Under the pieces are notes generated by a model that did not search any database, was not told where the DNA came from, and was given only the letters and a program-made list of their open reading frames with translations. DNA of 64,000 nt from Eudorina sp. 2006-703-Eu-15 (lineage: Eukaryota > Chlorophyta > Chlorophyceae > Chlamydomonadales > Volvocaceae). How positions within the stretch are numbered: position 1 is the first letter of the stretch; every line of letters starts with the position of its first letter. Of the stretch, positions 37,201-49,900 are shown in pieces. The stretch lies in NCBI GenBank assembly GCA_003117195.1, contig BDSI01000028.1:248001-312000 (forward strand). The letters run 5' to 3'. Both the position numbers and the translations under genes were made by a program.

Positions 37201-38623
37201 ACATTGTGTAAAACACTCCTTTACACCCATGTTATGTGGGTCACCGGGGCACACCGCGCCGCGCCCCTCAAACACTCTCTCCCTCCTCGCCCGTCCGCGA
37301 CCCCCAGTGCTCCCTGACCCGTCGACGCACCCAGCTTGCGGTCCCCGTTGTCATCCAGGGACCGAAACTTCTTCCCGATGCTGATGATGCCGTGCGTGCC
37401 GCGCAGCTTCAGAGCCGCCTGCAGTTGGGGCGGGGCCGGGGCCGGGGCCGGGAGGAGAGGACGTGGCCAGGACACCAGCGCCCGAAAAGTGACGAGGGTG
37501 CTGCGCCGAGGCGAGGCGACAGGGCTGTGTGATCGCGCGGTTTCGAGCGGGGCCAATTGCACTTGAAAGCAATCCTACACAAGGCTCCCAAAGCAAAGCC
37601 GGCGCGAATGACCCACATCGTTGTGGGGTTTATCTGGATCGGTATGAAGGTTAGCTGGATTTGTATGCGAGGGGCCGGCTGCCAGCGACCTAAAGCCAGC
37701 TTAGCACATCAGCAGGCAGCCTACGCCTCCTCCCGGCCTACACCTCCGTGCTCCCGTACGTGCTCTGCGGCTGTAACGGAGCTTCCTGATGCCGTACACA
37801 GACACGTGGGACAGGGAGTCAAAAGAGTCCACAGCCGGCCACGGAGTCGCGACTGACCTTGAGGGCTGCCAGGGCCGGGTCCACGTCTATCGGGGTCGCG
37901 GCCTCATCAGTGGCCTCCGGGGCGGCCGCATCTGGCATACAGGCACACGATGAGGTAAGGGTCAGGCAGGGGCCGCGCGCGGGGACGGAAGAAGCTGCAG
38001 TTCGTATTGGACGAGGACGAAGCCTTGACTGGTCGGTAACCAGAACAGGAAACGAGCAGTGCCATGATAATTTCCGCCGCTCGTGCTGAGGTTTTGCAAC
38101 ATGAGTGTTTTATCTCGCCCTCGCTCTCAACAACTACCAGAAGTGCCGGAAGCCCCTTGTCCCGGCGGATCACTCTTCGACATACCTTTGGGTTGCTGTG
38201 CGGACGAAGCAATTTGCAGATGCTGTGGAGCATTGAAACAATAATTTAGCGTAATTTGATGAAGTGACAACATCTCCTGCCTGTGAAACAAACCTTGAGC
38301 ATGGTGGAAATTGCGTCGCGAACTGCCAGAGAATCGGTGGCCGTTGCAATTGCACCAATCGCCTGGAGCTTGAGCATTTCCAATGATGGGCCGTCATCAG
38401 CTTGCACAGCTTCAGTTGGGGCAGCTTCGGACGGAACCTCCGTTGGGGCGTCGGCAGTTGGTGCAGGCGCTTCCATCTCCGGAGCTGTGCTGGCAGCAGC
38501 TGTTGGAGACGGTGCAGCCTTGCTTGGGCTCAGCGGCTGCGATCCACCAAAGCTGATGCTGGAGTGACCTCCAGGTGGCGCCTGAACGCGCGTCGCATTT
38601 CGGGACGGGTTAAGGGAAGACAT
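33202..38623 (-). CDS. Calcyphosin-like EF-hand protein
   Basis: Ten exons join in phase to 439 residues: 38294-38623, 38186-38222, 37858-37931, 37331-37418, 36733-36917, 35861-35968, 35410-35504, 34782-34932, 33943-34029 and 33202-33366. The N-terminus begins MSSLNPSRNATRVQAPPGG and is low-complexity for ~150 residues. Four EF-hand-like loops follow: DDNGDRKLAYDEF, DRDSSGFITLDEL, DKTGDGKVTLADL and an irregular fourth ending GDGQVDFDEF. Then comes YFELMMRNVWHVSGGEGWCA, a block typical of the calcyphosin/CAPS group, and a C-terminal module ending GIKSVALYGDM plus a Ser-rich tail. The first and second loops keep the Asp/Asn ligands; the third is canonical. The protein should bind calcium. Relatives in ciliated algae are often found in flagella, so a flagellar role is likely but inferred. 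Exon 2 is a 37-base micro-exon found because it alone reconciles the phases of its neighbours. Confidence 0.85.
34201..34278. repeat. GAGCCC hexanucleotide microsatellite
   Basis: Eleven exact GAGCCC units (34201-34266) are followed by two GAGCAC variants. The array lies in the EF-hand gene intron between exons 8 and 9. Confidence 0.92.
34339..34396. repeat. 22-bp tandem repeat, 2.6 copies
   Basis: The unit ACTTCCTTGCCTCCAAACCC plus TC occurs at 34339-34360 and 34361-34382, with a partial third copy to 34396. It lies just right of the GAGCCC array in the same intron. Confidence 0.88.
34631..34670. repeat. ACACATATAC 10-bp tandem repeat, four copies
   Basis: Four exact head-to-tail copies occur in the same EF-hand gene intron, about 110 bases from the end of exon 8. 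Confidence 0.9.
35981..36060. repeat. GCGGGGGAGG 10-bp tandem repeat, eight copies
   Basis: Eight units, one or two with a substitution, lie immediately upstream (in transcription sense) of the acceptor of EF-hand exon 6. On the transcribed strand they make an almost pure pyrimidine tract of over 80 bases ending ten bases from the AG. Confidence 0.9.
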
Positions 38624-40924
38624 TTTATCTTTTTGTGTGTAAACTAAAACACTTTCGCCAAGAATCCTCCGATAGGTTTCACGTCGAGCCAAGTCGTACG
38701 CAGACGTCTTGACGTACCAAATTTCCTACTAGGGCCGTATTGCAAGACAACATGAGGTAGTCGCATAACCTGATAACGTTTCTAACAAAATATTAGACGA
38801 ATTTTTGAGAAACGTGGGCCTCGAACGACAAGGAAGGTTACACTTGCTGATGCGATGCAGGAAGCCATCAAGTAAGGTCAACAGGCAGCGATATGGTGCA
38901 GGACGGATTCAAGTAAGGCCAACGGACAGCGATGCGCCGTTCTTGTACGACGGCCGCCTTACTAATGTCATTACTGCGCACACGGTCCACATCCGGGCCG
39001 CTGAAAAGGCATCGACGAGTCATCACAATAAATGACATCAAGAACATACAGCCGAACGCCGTCAATTCTCTGATGCGCAAACCTCAGGACATCCATGGCT
39101 GCCCGTATCAGCATCCTTGGGCACGTCATATAGTACCCTGCGCGTTGCCGACCAACTGCAATTCCCTCTGACTCCACGCGGAAGAATCCACTCAACCCAC
39201 AGATGACCAACCAACGTCGCGGGGAACAGCATCTGTACGATCATCCGGTTAACAGTCCTGGTCTCTGCATGAAGACGGCGACAGCAAAAACGGTGACGAT
39301 GACGCACACTCGACGCGCCGCGCAAAAAGAAACGAACGGACCAGCACACGCAATGCGCCTTCCCGCCTTGTCAGATGCGCGTTTACACGACACCAACCGC
39401 AGCGCAAGGGCACAACCAAGCAGACGGTCCGTTCAGCTGGTCTGGTCTTGCCTGCAGATGGCCATGAAAGACACCTTCGCGCTCCTCTGCAGCCGAAGCA
39501 CGCCGGATGCACTCGGTCGGGTCTGCCTCACTTTGCCCCTGCATTGCACTGGTCTGGGGTTTGCTCCCCTGCAGCCCCCACGTGCTTTGTATTATACGTT
39601 GAGTATCCCACCCTGCAGAGGAAATACGTGCAAAGGGGATCCAAGGTGCCCTCAGCCCTGCCACCACTCCGCTCCGCTGCCATCTGCTACACTCCGGCAA
39701 CCCAACCCCCAGAGACTTGCCACATGGTGCCGACCTACACACCCCTCCGTCCAGCGATCTACACACACCTCCGTCCAGCAACCGAAAACAACGGTCTGGC
39801 CATGGTGGGTTGGCCGCTGGGCTGTTCCCCTTTCAGTAATTTCTCCCCGAGTGACCGCCCCTGCAACGGTAACCCACATCGTTATGCTTGTATGTATGCT
39901 GCGAAACTATACGTCCGCCGCCTACGTATCCCAGACCTGCGACGCTGCCGGGCCTGCGTCTAGACTCATGTCCAGGCGGCAAAAGACGCATCGGCATCCA
40001 CCCACCACGCCCATCCCAACGCCCCAACACGCCCGCCGTCTCAACTCAGCAGCCAAGCACAACCTCCTCGCCACCCTAGCGGACCCACACCTTCAGCAGT
40101 GCTCTAAATCATCGCTGTAATACAACACTCAACCCGCAATGAGTTAACTGCACGCTGCGCTGCGATAACTGCACAGCGCCAGGCAGGAATGCGGACCGGG
40201 GCCCGCGGCCCAGGTCCTTGGCGTTCTCGTGAATGACGTGTTTCGGCCGGCGCCGCGGCCCCCAGCCGCGCTCCCCGGTTAGGTTCCCGCGCGTCCCTCT
40301 CATCCCCATGCCGACACACGTGTTACAGACGTGACAACCTGCCAAACGGCCACGTAATCAAGCCCGTTGGTTCTCACCACACCGGTAACACACAAACACA
40401 CCCACCTGCTCTGCCCGCCTACGAACACATTTACCTGCTCTGCTTGTCTACGAACACACACACACACACGGAATCGCGGCTCAGTTTTTTATACACACGA
40501 AATCCTTGCAAAGACACACGCCCGACCCTGCGCCCGCGGCAAATCTGCGGCCTTGCGATCCTGACCCATCCCCTCGGCTGCAGCTCAGTTAGATGCCGCG
40601 TGCAAAGGACCCACGGGGGGCTCGCGCCTGCACATCCGCGTCGGTTCCACTTCCGCATACTGCTCAGCGAGAACCACGCAGGCGGCGCCGTACTTCCCGG
40701 CTCCGTACGATAAGTCGATAGTCCAACAAGCTGCCCCATGTCATCCTGGATACGCATTTCCCCATTTCCGCATTGCAGTGCAGGTCATCGCAACAGCCGC
40801 AGCCTTGCAGTCATCATCCACCGCACCCTGCAACCCACCCCATCCTCTGAATGAAATCTGGGCCCGCAGCCGACCGAGGCCCCCAGCCGGCCAGCCGCAG
40901 AAAAGGCCTGCGCGCAGGGTGACC
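38624..40924. other. Gap upstream of the EF-hand gene
   Basis: This holds the EF-hand promoter on the left and the 3' UTR of the JmjC gene on the right. A TTACA at 40323-40327 (TGTAA on the minus strand) is a candidate polyadenylation signal about 600 bases past the JmjC stop. A short CA run lies near 40457-40470. I see no other gene. Confidence 0.4.
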
Positions 40925-43900
40925 TCACGCGGCCAGCCTCACAGCTGCTTCGTCAACCAACCCGGCGGCAGCAGCGGCGGCGCCGGATCCACCTGCAGCG
41001 GCCCTCCCGGCCTCCGCCGCCGCCCGTTCGCGCCGCAGCCGGAGCAGCTCCTGGTGACATTTCGTGTACGAGACGTTGAGCGCAAGGCCCACCAGGATCG
41101 ACTGTGTGAGGAAGGCGTCGCGAGCGTTACTCAACGCCACCGCATGCTCCGAGGACGACGACCCGCCCCCGCCCATACCCACGGGACCCATCGGACCCAT
41201 GCCCATGGACCGCGGCGGCGGTGCAGCCGGTGCCCGCGGCGGAAGTGCAGACGGCGGCGGCGGCGGCGCCGCCGCCACCTGCGATATAATGCCATGGTTC
41301 GAGCGCGGCTTCGCGGCACCACCTTTCGCGGTAGCCGGGGCCCCTCCAGCCGTCGCTGCAGCCGCGGATGCTGGCGCTGGATGTGCAGCCGCCGCCGTCG
41401 CCGCCGCCGCCGCACGCGACCTCTTGGCTGCAGTCCCGCCCGCCGTGACGCCGGCAGACTCCTGCGGGGCTCGCTTACCCCGCTGGGCGGCCTCCCCCGC
41501 TTCGCCTACAGCGGGAGCCGACCGATCGGCCTCCTGCCGAGGGGCCGTGCCGGCGCCCGTGCCGCCCGTTGGCCCTCCGCCTCCTTTCTTTGTTTTCCGG
41601 GCAGGCAGCGGGGCCGCTGCGGTAGTCGCCCCCGCCGCCCGCCGCCGCGACGATGCGGCACCGGTCCCGACGGCAAGCGCCAGCAGCGACAGAGGAACCC
41701 CCTCCAGACTGTCGTCGTCATCGCTGCTGCCACCGTCGGCGGCGGCGGCGGCGCCGCCGCCGCCCCCATCGCCGCCACGGGCAGCCACTGCGCCGCCGCC
41801 ACCCGGCCGCCCTTTGGCAGCAGCGGTCTTCTGCTGGCGGGCCGGCGCCGCGTGCTGCAGCTGCGGCGGTGGTTGTGGCGTTGGCAGCGCAGCCGCGCGC
41901 GATCTGCCACGTGTTACCCGACGAGTGGGCTCCGGCTCATTCTCCCGCACCTGATGTTGCTCATCACAGGTCTGAGCGGCATCCACCTCCATGGCCTCCG
42001 ACCCGCCCTGCTGCGTGGCCCGCTGCCGCCGCTGCGCCGCCGAGGCCGGCGGCTGCTGCTCCCGCTGCTGCTCCCGCTGCTGCTCCTGCTGTTGAGGCGG
42101 CGGCTGCGGAAGCAGCAGCAGCCGCGCTTGCCGCCCCTCCGGCAGCAACACAGGCATCCCCGGTTGTTCCTCTACCACCGGGCTGACGCCCGCGCAACCC
42201 TCGGGGCGCGGCGGCTCCGCGGCGGACGGCGGCAGCGGCGTGTCAGACAACGCCGGCGACGGCGGCGCGCTGGAGGTCGCCGCGGCATCCGCCCCGCCGT
42301 TCGTCAACTGCCCCGGCACTTGCACCGCCGACGCCAGCATCGCCAGGCTGTTGAGTGACCCCAGACGGCCCTGCGAGGGGAGCATCTCACGTGTGTCTTC
42401 CTCAAGCGCCGCCTGGAGGGTCTCCGCTGGGTGGCGTCGCAGCTCCAGGGCACCCGGCTCCTCCTGGGCCGACGGCGGCTGCGAGAACATGCAGGCCAGC
42501 TGCGTGAGCGATTCCATGGACCGCTGCGACCCACGGGTCGGCGGCATGAGATACGCCAGGCTCGCCCATGTCGTGGTGATGAGGGCGACGTAGAGGTCAA
42601 TAGACGGCGGGGCGGGCGGGAGCGGTGGCGGCGGCGGCAGCGGCGGCGGCGCCGCCGCCACCTGCCCGTCACCGGCGGCCCGTGGCGCCGCCGCGCCGCG
42701 TGCTGGCGCCGTCACCAGCGCCAGAGCCGTCGATTGCCCTTCGCCGTCACCCGCGTTTCGGGGGTTCGAATCCGAGCCCAAATCGCGGTCCGGCGTCGGG
42801 TCACCCACGGCCGCCGCGTCGCTGCCGCCGCCGATGCCGTCGCCAGCCAGTTCGGGGGCCCGGTCCATCCGCGCGTCGCCGCCACCGCATAAGGTCCCGC
42901 TTGCGGCCGGGGAATGAACGCGGCCGGTGCACGCGACGAGGGCCCCTTCTGCCCTGACGGCGGCATCGCCCGCCCCATCGGCGGCGGCAGTAGGGAAACC
43001 TGCAGCCCGGCAAGCTGAGCCCGCCTGCTCATCGCCCTCCGAGCCGGCCCGACCGCTCCGCTGACTTCCCTCCCCCTCCGCGCCGCTGCTGCCGCCGGCG
43101 CCGCCCACGCTGCCGCTGCCGCGGCCCTCCAGCGGCAACCCCGCGGCCAGCTCGCTGGTACCGCCGCAGCCTCCGCCGGCGCTGAGGTTCGTTACTGCGG
43201 TGGCGACCATCACAGCTACCCCCACGGCCTGGTGCATCATAGCCGTGTGGCTCGCCGCGTTTGACGTCCCCGCTGCCGTGTCCGTTGCCGCCGTCAGCGC
43301 TGCGCCTGTGGGCTCGCCGGCGCCAGCCGCCGCGGGCGCGCCAACGACCCGCGACCCGTCGGGGGCGTCCAGAACAGACGAACCCTCGATCCCGCCGCGA
43401 GCCACAGCCGCGGCGTCAGCCACTCTTGTCTCCGGCGCACTGCCGGGGGAACCAGGTGCTGTGTCGTGGAAGCGCCCCGCGGCAGTGCCAGTCCCATCCG
43501 CGGCATCAGCAGCCGACTCCCGCTGGCCTGCCGCGGCATCACGCGCCGCTACTGCCTTGCCCTCAGCCGGACATGGCGGGGCTGCGTGCACGCTCCGGCC
43601 GGCTGCCCCTTCATCTGACGCGTGGTCGCAGCGGTTGGGGGTGTCTGGGACCGCAGCCGCCCCGAGGCCCGCCCCAGAGGCCGCCCCGTGCCCCTCGCCC
43701 AGCGGCACCGAGTGACCCGGTGGGAGCAACGCTGCTGACGGTCCGTCCCCACCAGCACGCGCAGCGCCGGCGGCGCACCCGCGCGACTGCCCTCCTCCCG
43801 TCACCGCCACTTCCGTGCCGGCCGGCCGCGCGGATGACGGTCCTACGAGGCCATCCTCCGCGGGCGCTGCACCGCCGCAGGCCCCTCCCGTACCGACGTC

Positions 43901-46900
43901 GGCCGCCGAGCCGGCGCCAACAGTCGGTCGGCCTGTCGGGGAAGCTCCGGCAGCGCCGCTGACCCCGGGCTGCACCCCAGCGGCCTCCACTGCCCGGACA
44001 GTGGCACTCTGCGCCACCTCCGCCGGCTCCGGGCTCACAATCCTCACTCCCACCCGCTCCTTCTCCTGCTCTCTCTCCCGCCTTCCCTCCGCGTGCCGCT
44101 CGCTCTGGCCGGCCACACCCGGCACTTCCGCACCAGCTCCCGCCGCGGCCCCGTCGCGGCCAGCCCGGAGCAGATGGACGCCCGACTCAGACCCAACGGC
44201 AGGATCAGCAGCAGCGCCGGTGCGCTCCGTAGCCGTCTCCCCGCCTTCCCTGCGTCCTGCCACCTCCGCCGCCTTCACGACGGCCACCCCCGCCTGGGCC
44301 TGGGCCTCCTCCCGGTCGTCACCGTCGTCCTGTGGGTCGGCCTCGTCGTCGAAGTACACCCCCAGCCCCAGGGCCGCCGCCACAGGACTGAAGCTCTCGC
44401 GGCTAGCCGGGGGCCGCTGGCGCTGCGGCGGGATGAAAGGGAGCAGGGCAAGGGGGGCCAGTAGCGGCGCGGCATCAGTGGCCATCAATCGAGGGCAGCT
44501 TTGCGGTTTCGTTGAGCCCTCGAGGGGCACGGCAGAGCGGCAGGTCGTCCAGGCCGACCAAGTTGTCGAGGTGGAGGCACCAAGGGGCATCGGCATGACG
44601 GGATCAGCGGGGCAGGGACATTGGGAAACGGGCGCACATGTGCTTTAGGATGGAGACCCACACATGGTGTAACAGCATAATGGCACACGGAAGGAAAGAG
44701 GTTAACGTCATGGCACTTCGCTGGATTGCACATGGCTTGACGCAGGCGTGGCCCCAGTTGACGTGGAAGCCCCACAACGCGCTGTACTCGGTTCCCACGC
44801 CCCCACCTGAGACGTCGGCGAGGACCCCGATGGGGCCGCGACCCGGCCAGGATCATGAGTCGCCACGATGGTTGCTGCCTTGCCGCTCACACCACCCGTG
44901 CCATCGGTCGCCGCCTCCGCAACAGCCCCCTCGGCGTCAGCAGCGCCGACCCTAGAGGGCCCCGGCAACAAACCGTCCACACGGCCGTCTGCCCTCGCCG
45001 TTACGATTGGCTTCAGTTGCGCCTCCCTCTGCGCCTCCCTCTGCGCCGTAACGGTCTCAGCAGGTCGGGCCTGCTGCGGCGCGTTGCAGGCAGCCGCCCC
45101 GACAGCTGCCTCCTGCTGGTACTCCTGGGCTGGTTCCGGAGCCGCTCCGGGCGGCGGCGGTGCCGGACTCGCTGCCGTCTGCGTCCCAAGGCCAGCGTCC
45201 TCACCGCCGCCACCGACGACCCCCGCGGTCACGGCGGTTACGGCGTCACGTCCGGCTGACTGAGGCGGGGTTGCCAATAATCCATTACCGCTGACAGACT
45301 GACCGGCGGTGCGGACCCCAACCACCGGACCAGCGGCGGCATCAACATCAACAGCGGGAGCAGGAGCAGGAGCAGCCCCGCTGATGCCACTGCGGTGAGC
45401 ATCGTCGGCAATCGCTGTGTCCACTGCGAAGCCGGCCTCGACGGTGGCGGGACGACCAGCGACCGGCCCCGGGGCCCGGCCGTCAAGCGCCGCCGGTGCA
45501 GTGGCGGAGGTAGGAGCGCCACCCGGCGGGGCTGTGAGAGCCAGTGGGAGAGGGTCAGCCTCGGGCTGCGGTTCCAGCGACGGTGGCGGCGATGGCGGCG
45601 TTTGGTGCACATTGGATTCCGCGGGCCGCAGGTGAACTGAGTGTCCCGGTGGGTCGTCGCTGACCTCAGCTGTGCCGGCGGCCGCAGCCGCACCACGGGC
45701 TGCCGCCAGGGCCCTGCCGTACAGCAGAGCCGGTCCTGGCCCTGGTCCAGCTGATGGTCCCGGAGCTGGCGCCGGGAAAGGCAACGGCCGCAATGTCGAC
45801 TCAGCGGGTGGCAGCTGGGGCACGCCGCTGGGGCACGCTGTGATGGTGGGCTGTACGGCCTCGTACATCGCCATGCCGTCTCCATCAGCAGCTGCCACCG
45901 CTTCCGGGTCGATTCCATTCACCACAGTCGGCTGCTGTGCCGCTGCATGCTCCGCCGCCGAGGTTGTGGCCGCGTGTAATGCGGCAACGCCGGCTCCGGT
46001 CGCCACCAGCGTCCCAGCCGCCTCAGCTCCCACATCCACCCTGTCCGCAGCCGCCGCCACCGTCGCCGTCACATCCATCGCGTGCACCTCACTTTCGGGC
46101 CTAGAATCCAAGACCATGGCGTCAGCCGTTTCGGCAGCCCCCGTCACGTCCCCAGGCACCTGCTGAATCGCATCCTCCGCGTCCTCCGCCGCCGCCTGCC
46201 GTCGCCGCTGCTCCTCCCGCAGCTGCTCGCCCTCCCCTTCCTGTCGACAGTTCGCCTCCGCCTCCTGATCCACCAACACCACCTCCGCCTCCTGAACCTC
46301 TGATTCCCGCTGCCGGCTCCTCTCCCGTTGAGGGGCCCACTCCCTCTCCCTCTCTCTCACCTTGCCCCGCGCCGGCGCCGCCGCGGCGGCAGCCGCGGGT
46401 TCCGTCGTCGGCGGCGGCGGCGGCGCCGCCGCCGCCGCTGCCGCGGATGCGCGCGCCGGGGGCTCCTTGGCTCGCCGCGCCGCCCACCCCAAGTGGTGCT
46501 CCTGTCGCAGAGCGTCCACCTCCCACAACAGCCGCAGCGCTGGGCCCGAGGGCGCCAGAAAGTCCTGGCTGATCTTCATGCTGGCGCAGTGCAGCGGCAT
46601 GACCGAGTGCGCGGCCGCCATGCCCGGCAGCAGCAGGTCCCCCTCCGCGTGGTAGGCCACGTGGAAGGGCACCCGGTGCCGCCAGCACACCGAGATCAGC
46701 GTGTCCAGGTCGCGCGAGTAACGGGTAGAGAAGAAGCCGTTGTGGTTGCGCGGCCAGCCGCTGCGCTTGGAGCTCTTGGCCAGGGCCTGGGCCACCTGGT
46801 GCAGCCGGCAGCCGGGCACGATGACCCAGACGGAGCCACGCTTGGCGGCGCGGTCGGGCCCGGAGTTGAGGACCGGCTGAGGCTCGGGGCCCGTCGCGAC

Positions 46901-46916
46901 TGGCTGCGATCCCCCG

Positions 46917-46948
<32 letters not shown>

Positions 46949-49900
46949 ATGATGCAGTGGCGGCTGTTGTTGTTGGTGCTGGGGGTACGCTTGGTGTTGA
47001 GGCTGCCGCGCCGCGGCGAGGTCGGGGTGCTGCAGTCGCCATTGGTCCGTGTAGTTGCGCGTCTGCAGCCAACACATGTGGCGCCGGTCGCTGATGGCGT
47101 TGCGCAGCCGGGCCAGCCCCGCATCCAGATTGGACTGCACGGTGAAGGGCACGACGAAGGACATGAGGGTGGCGGGCTGGGAGCGGTCCACGTGCGAGTG
47201 GGTGGCCAGCTCCTGCGCCAGGGGCGGCCGCCGCAACATGTTGGCGAAGTGGGCGAACACGCCCAGGCCGCCATCGGTGGGCCTGCACGGGAACCGGCAG
47301 GAGGGGACTTCACGAATACGGCATGCGAACCGTTGGAGTACGTTACAGGACGGCAGTTCAGTAGCTGAACGACAGGCAAGCGGGTGAGCATCGCATCGGG
47401 CGATGCCTCGCATAGCCACGGATGTACGGTCCGCCGGTCAGGGGCTGCGGCGATGTCAGGGCCAGGCAAAGGGCGAGGGCCTGAGGCCAGGACAGGGCGC
47501 CCGAGCCCGCCCACCAACACCGACCTGCATGTCCCTACGTCAAGCGCGTCGTTGTGGCGCTCGTTGAGGATGTCCCGCAGCCAGGGCGGCGCGTGCAACA
47601 TCAGAGTCCGGTGGGCCAGCCGCATCAGGTCGCCGCTGGTCATGAAGAGCGTGTCGTCGGCCGTCAGCGGGTACACGGGGACCTTGAGACCCACCGGGAC
47701 GGGGACGCGGCCGGGCCCGCCGCCGCCGCCGCCGGCGTGATGCGCGGCGCCGCCGGCAGCATCCCCGTCCCGGCCGTCGCCGTCACTGACGTCACCGTCG
47801 GTGGCGGCATGGGAGGAGGCCCGTGCAGTGCGGGCGTCGGAGACGGCGCGCTTCGGGGGCGGCTCGGCGGCGCGGGACGGCAGCGCCACCGCGGAAGCTG
47901 GACGCTTGCGCGTCATTCCCGCCGCCTCCGCCGCCGCCCTGACGGCCTCCAGCACATGCGCGGGCGGCCTTGCCGCGGCCGAGCGGTCTCGGGCCCGAGC
48001 CAGAAGCTCCGCCTTATCGACAACCGTCGCCGCCGCGGCTCGAGCGGCTGTCCCCGCCGCCGTCGCGGCCGCCGCCGCCGCCGCCGCCGCGCGCGGCGCC
48101 ATTGCCACGGGCATCCGCGGCCGCAGCGCGGCGCACTGCTCCTGCATCTGTATGACCCGCGGGTCCCGCGGGTCTGCGTAGGCTGAAATCATGCGCCGCA
48201 TGTACGACAGAAGCGCAGCCGGCGAGACGGGGTGCATGGGGTCCACGGCCTCCTCCTTTGCGGTCTTCTCCTTGGAGTTCTTGCCTACGAATGGCCGGAA
48301 GGCCACCGACACAGGCGTGGTGCCAAGCCGGTGCTCGTACCTGTGAGCCATATCCACGACACACAGCTGGTACGGCCCGTACACATGGTCACGCAGCGGC
48401 AGCGGCCGCGGCGGTGACGGCCGCGTGCCGTCGCCCGCCCGCGGCGCCTCGCAACCCAGACCCGCCGGCCCCAGCTTCCGCCACTCATGCCCACCGATAG
48501 TCCAGGGGAAAGGACCCGCCAGATGCGCGTCGCCGTCACCACCATCGTCGCCACTAGACGCTGGCACGCGTCCGGCGGCTGTTTCGGTCGCCGCCGCCGC
48601 CGCCGCCTGACGCGCCTTAGCGGCTCGGTGGCCCTCCTCGCACGTCCTCTTGGCCGCTAGGATGTCCGTGAGCATGTCCGTGGGGTCGTGCACGACACCC
48701 GTCGGCCCGCAAAACAGCACAGGGCCACCCCTGGCGTTATGGTCCTGCGTTAGCTGCAGCAGCTGTCGGCGCTTGTACTCCGGCAACCTCAGCATGGCCT
48801 CCTTCTGTACCAGGTAAAAGCAGTCCTCCTCCGCCACCTCGCCGGCCGAGGCGGCGACACCAGTGCTCGCGCCATTTCGCTGCGGCGGCGGCGGCGGGCC
48901 GATGTGCGGCGCAGCGCGCGCAAGCGCACCCTCAAAGTACGGCACGTCCGCTACCGACGCCGAATGGTCGTACCACTCACGCAAGGGGGGCCGCGCGGAC
49001 TCGTTCGATTGTGGTGGCGGCGGCGGCGGCGGTTGGAGGCCCAGCTTGCGTGCCATGTGGCGGCCGGGGAGCTGCACCCGGGTGTTGTACAGATTCGTGC
49101 ACAGCTCAGGCCCGGAGCGGCAGGGGAATGCGTTTTCAGCCTGCAACGCAGCTGCCGGCACGGTGCCACCACAGCCACCGCCGGTGGCAGCGTGGCGGTT
49201 GCCGGGCGGCGTACAATCGCGCTGCTGCGCCGCGGCGGAGGCCGCCGCGGCTGTCCCTTGCAAGGGCCGCGGCCTGCAGGAGTCTGCGCCCGCCGGGCAT
49301 CCCCGCCGATCGCCACCAATGCAGCTAACGACGGCTGATCCCTGGACGACACCGGTATGCTGCTGACCCAGGGGTCGGTCACCTGCGACTCCCGACTCCC
49401 GTGCCGCCGGCAGCGCCAGTAGCCCGCTGCCTCCGCCGCTGCTGCTGCTGCCCAGTGAGGCCTGCGCGGCGCCGTGTACGCCTCGTTGCCGCGACGCCCC
49501 AGCGGGGCCCCGCTCCGCTGCAACGTCACCGGTCACCGCTCGCCACCCCCCATCGCCTCGGCGCTGCGGGCCGCTTCCAGACGGCTGAATGGACGCACAC
49601 GGCCGCCCTTCCATCGCGGGCCGACGGGTGCCGGCTACCCCGACCAACTGGTCGCCTCCGGGCCGGTGTGAGCCGTTGATGCCCTCCGGGATGCTGCCGT
49701 CTGATGCCTGGCGGGACAGGCGGGAGGCCCCGCCACTGTGCACTCCGGTGCGATTTTGTGGGACCCATGGGTCGGTCACAGGCCAAGAGGCCGCGAGTGG
49801 CACCGAGAGCTGCTGCGGGTGCTGCTGCTGATGCCCAGGCGTGGCCGCCCGCAGCTGCTGCACCGGACCGTTCCAATTTGCTCGTTGGTCTGGCCCATCA

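Noticed and set aside
36954..37275. Open frame extending EF-hand exon 5 upstream
   Set aside because: The CAG acceptor at 36918-36920 gives the correct phase and completes the first EF-hand loop; the extension is intron.
40778..42358. Plus-strand 526-codon open frame
   Set aside because: Antisense to the JmjC-gene tail; Arg-rich low-complexity content is what the reverse strand of Ala/Pro/Gly codons gives.
42768..42785. GGTTCGAATCC, resembling the T-loop of a tRNA
   Set aside because: It lies inside the long JmjC-gene reading frame and no acceptor stem, D arm or anticodon arm could be built around it.
44815..48186. Several long plus-strand frames opposite the JmjC core
   Set aside because: The minus strand carries the JmjC motifs and compatible splice phases; the plus frames are shadows.
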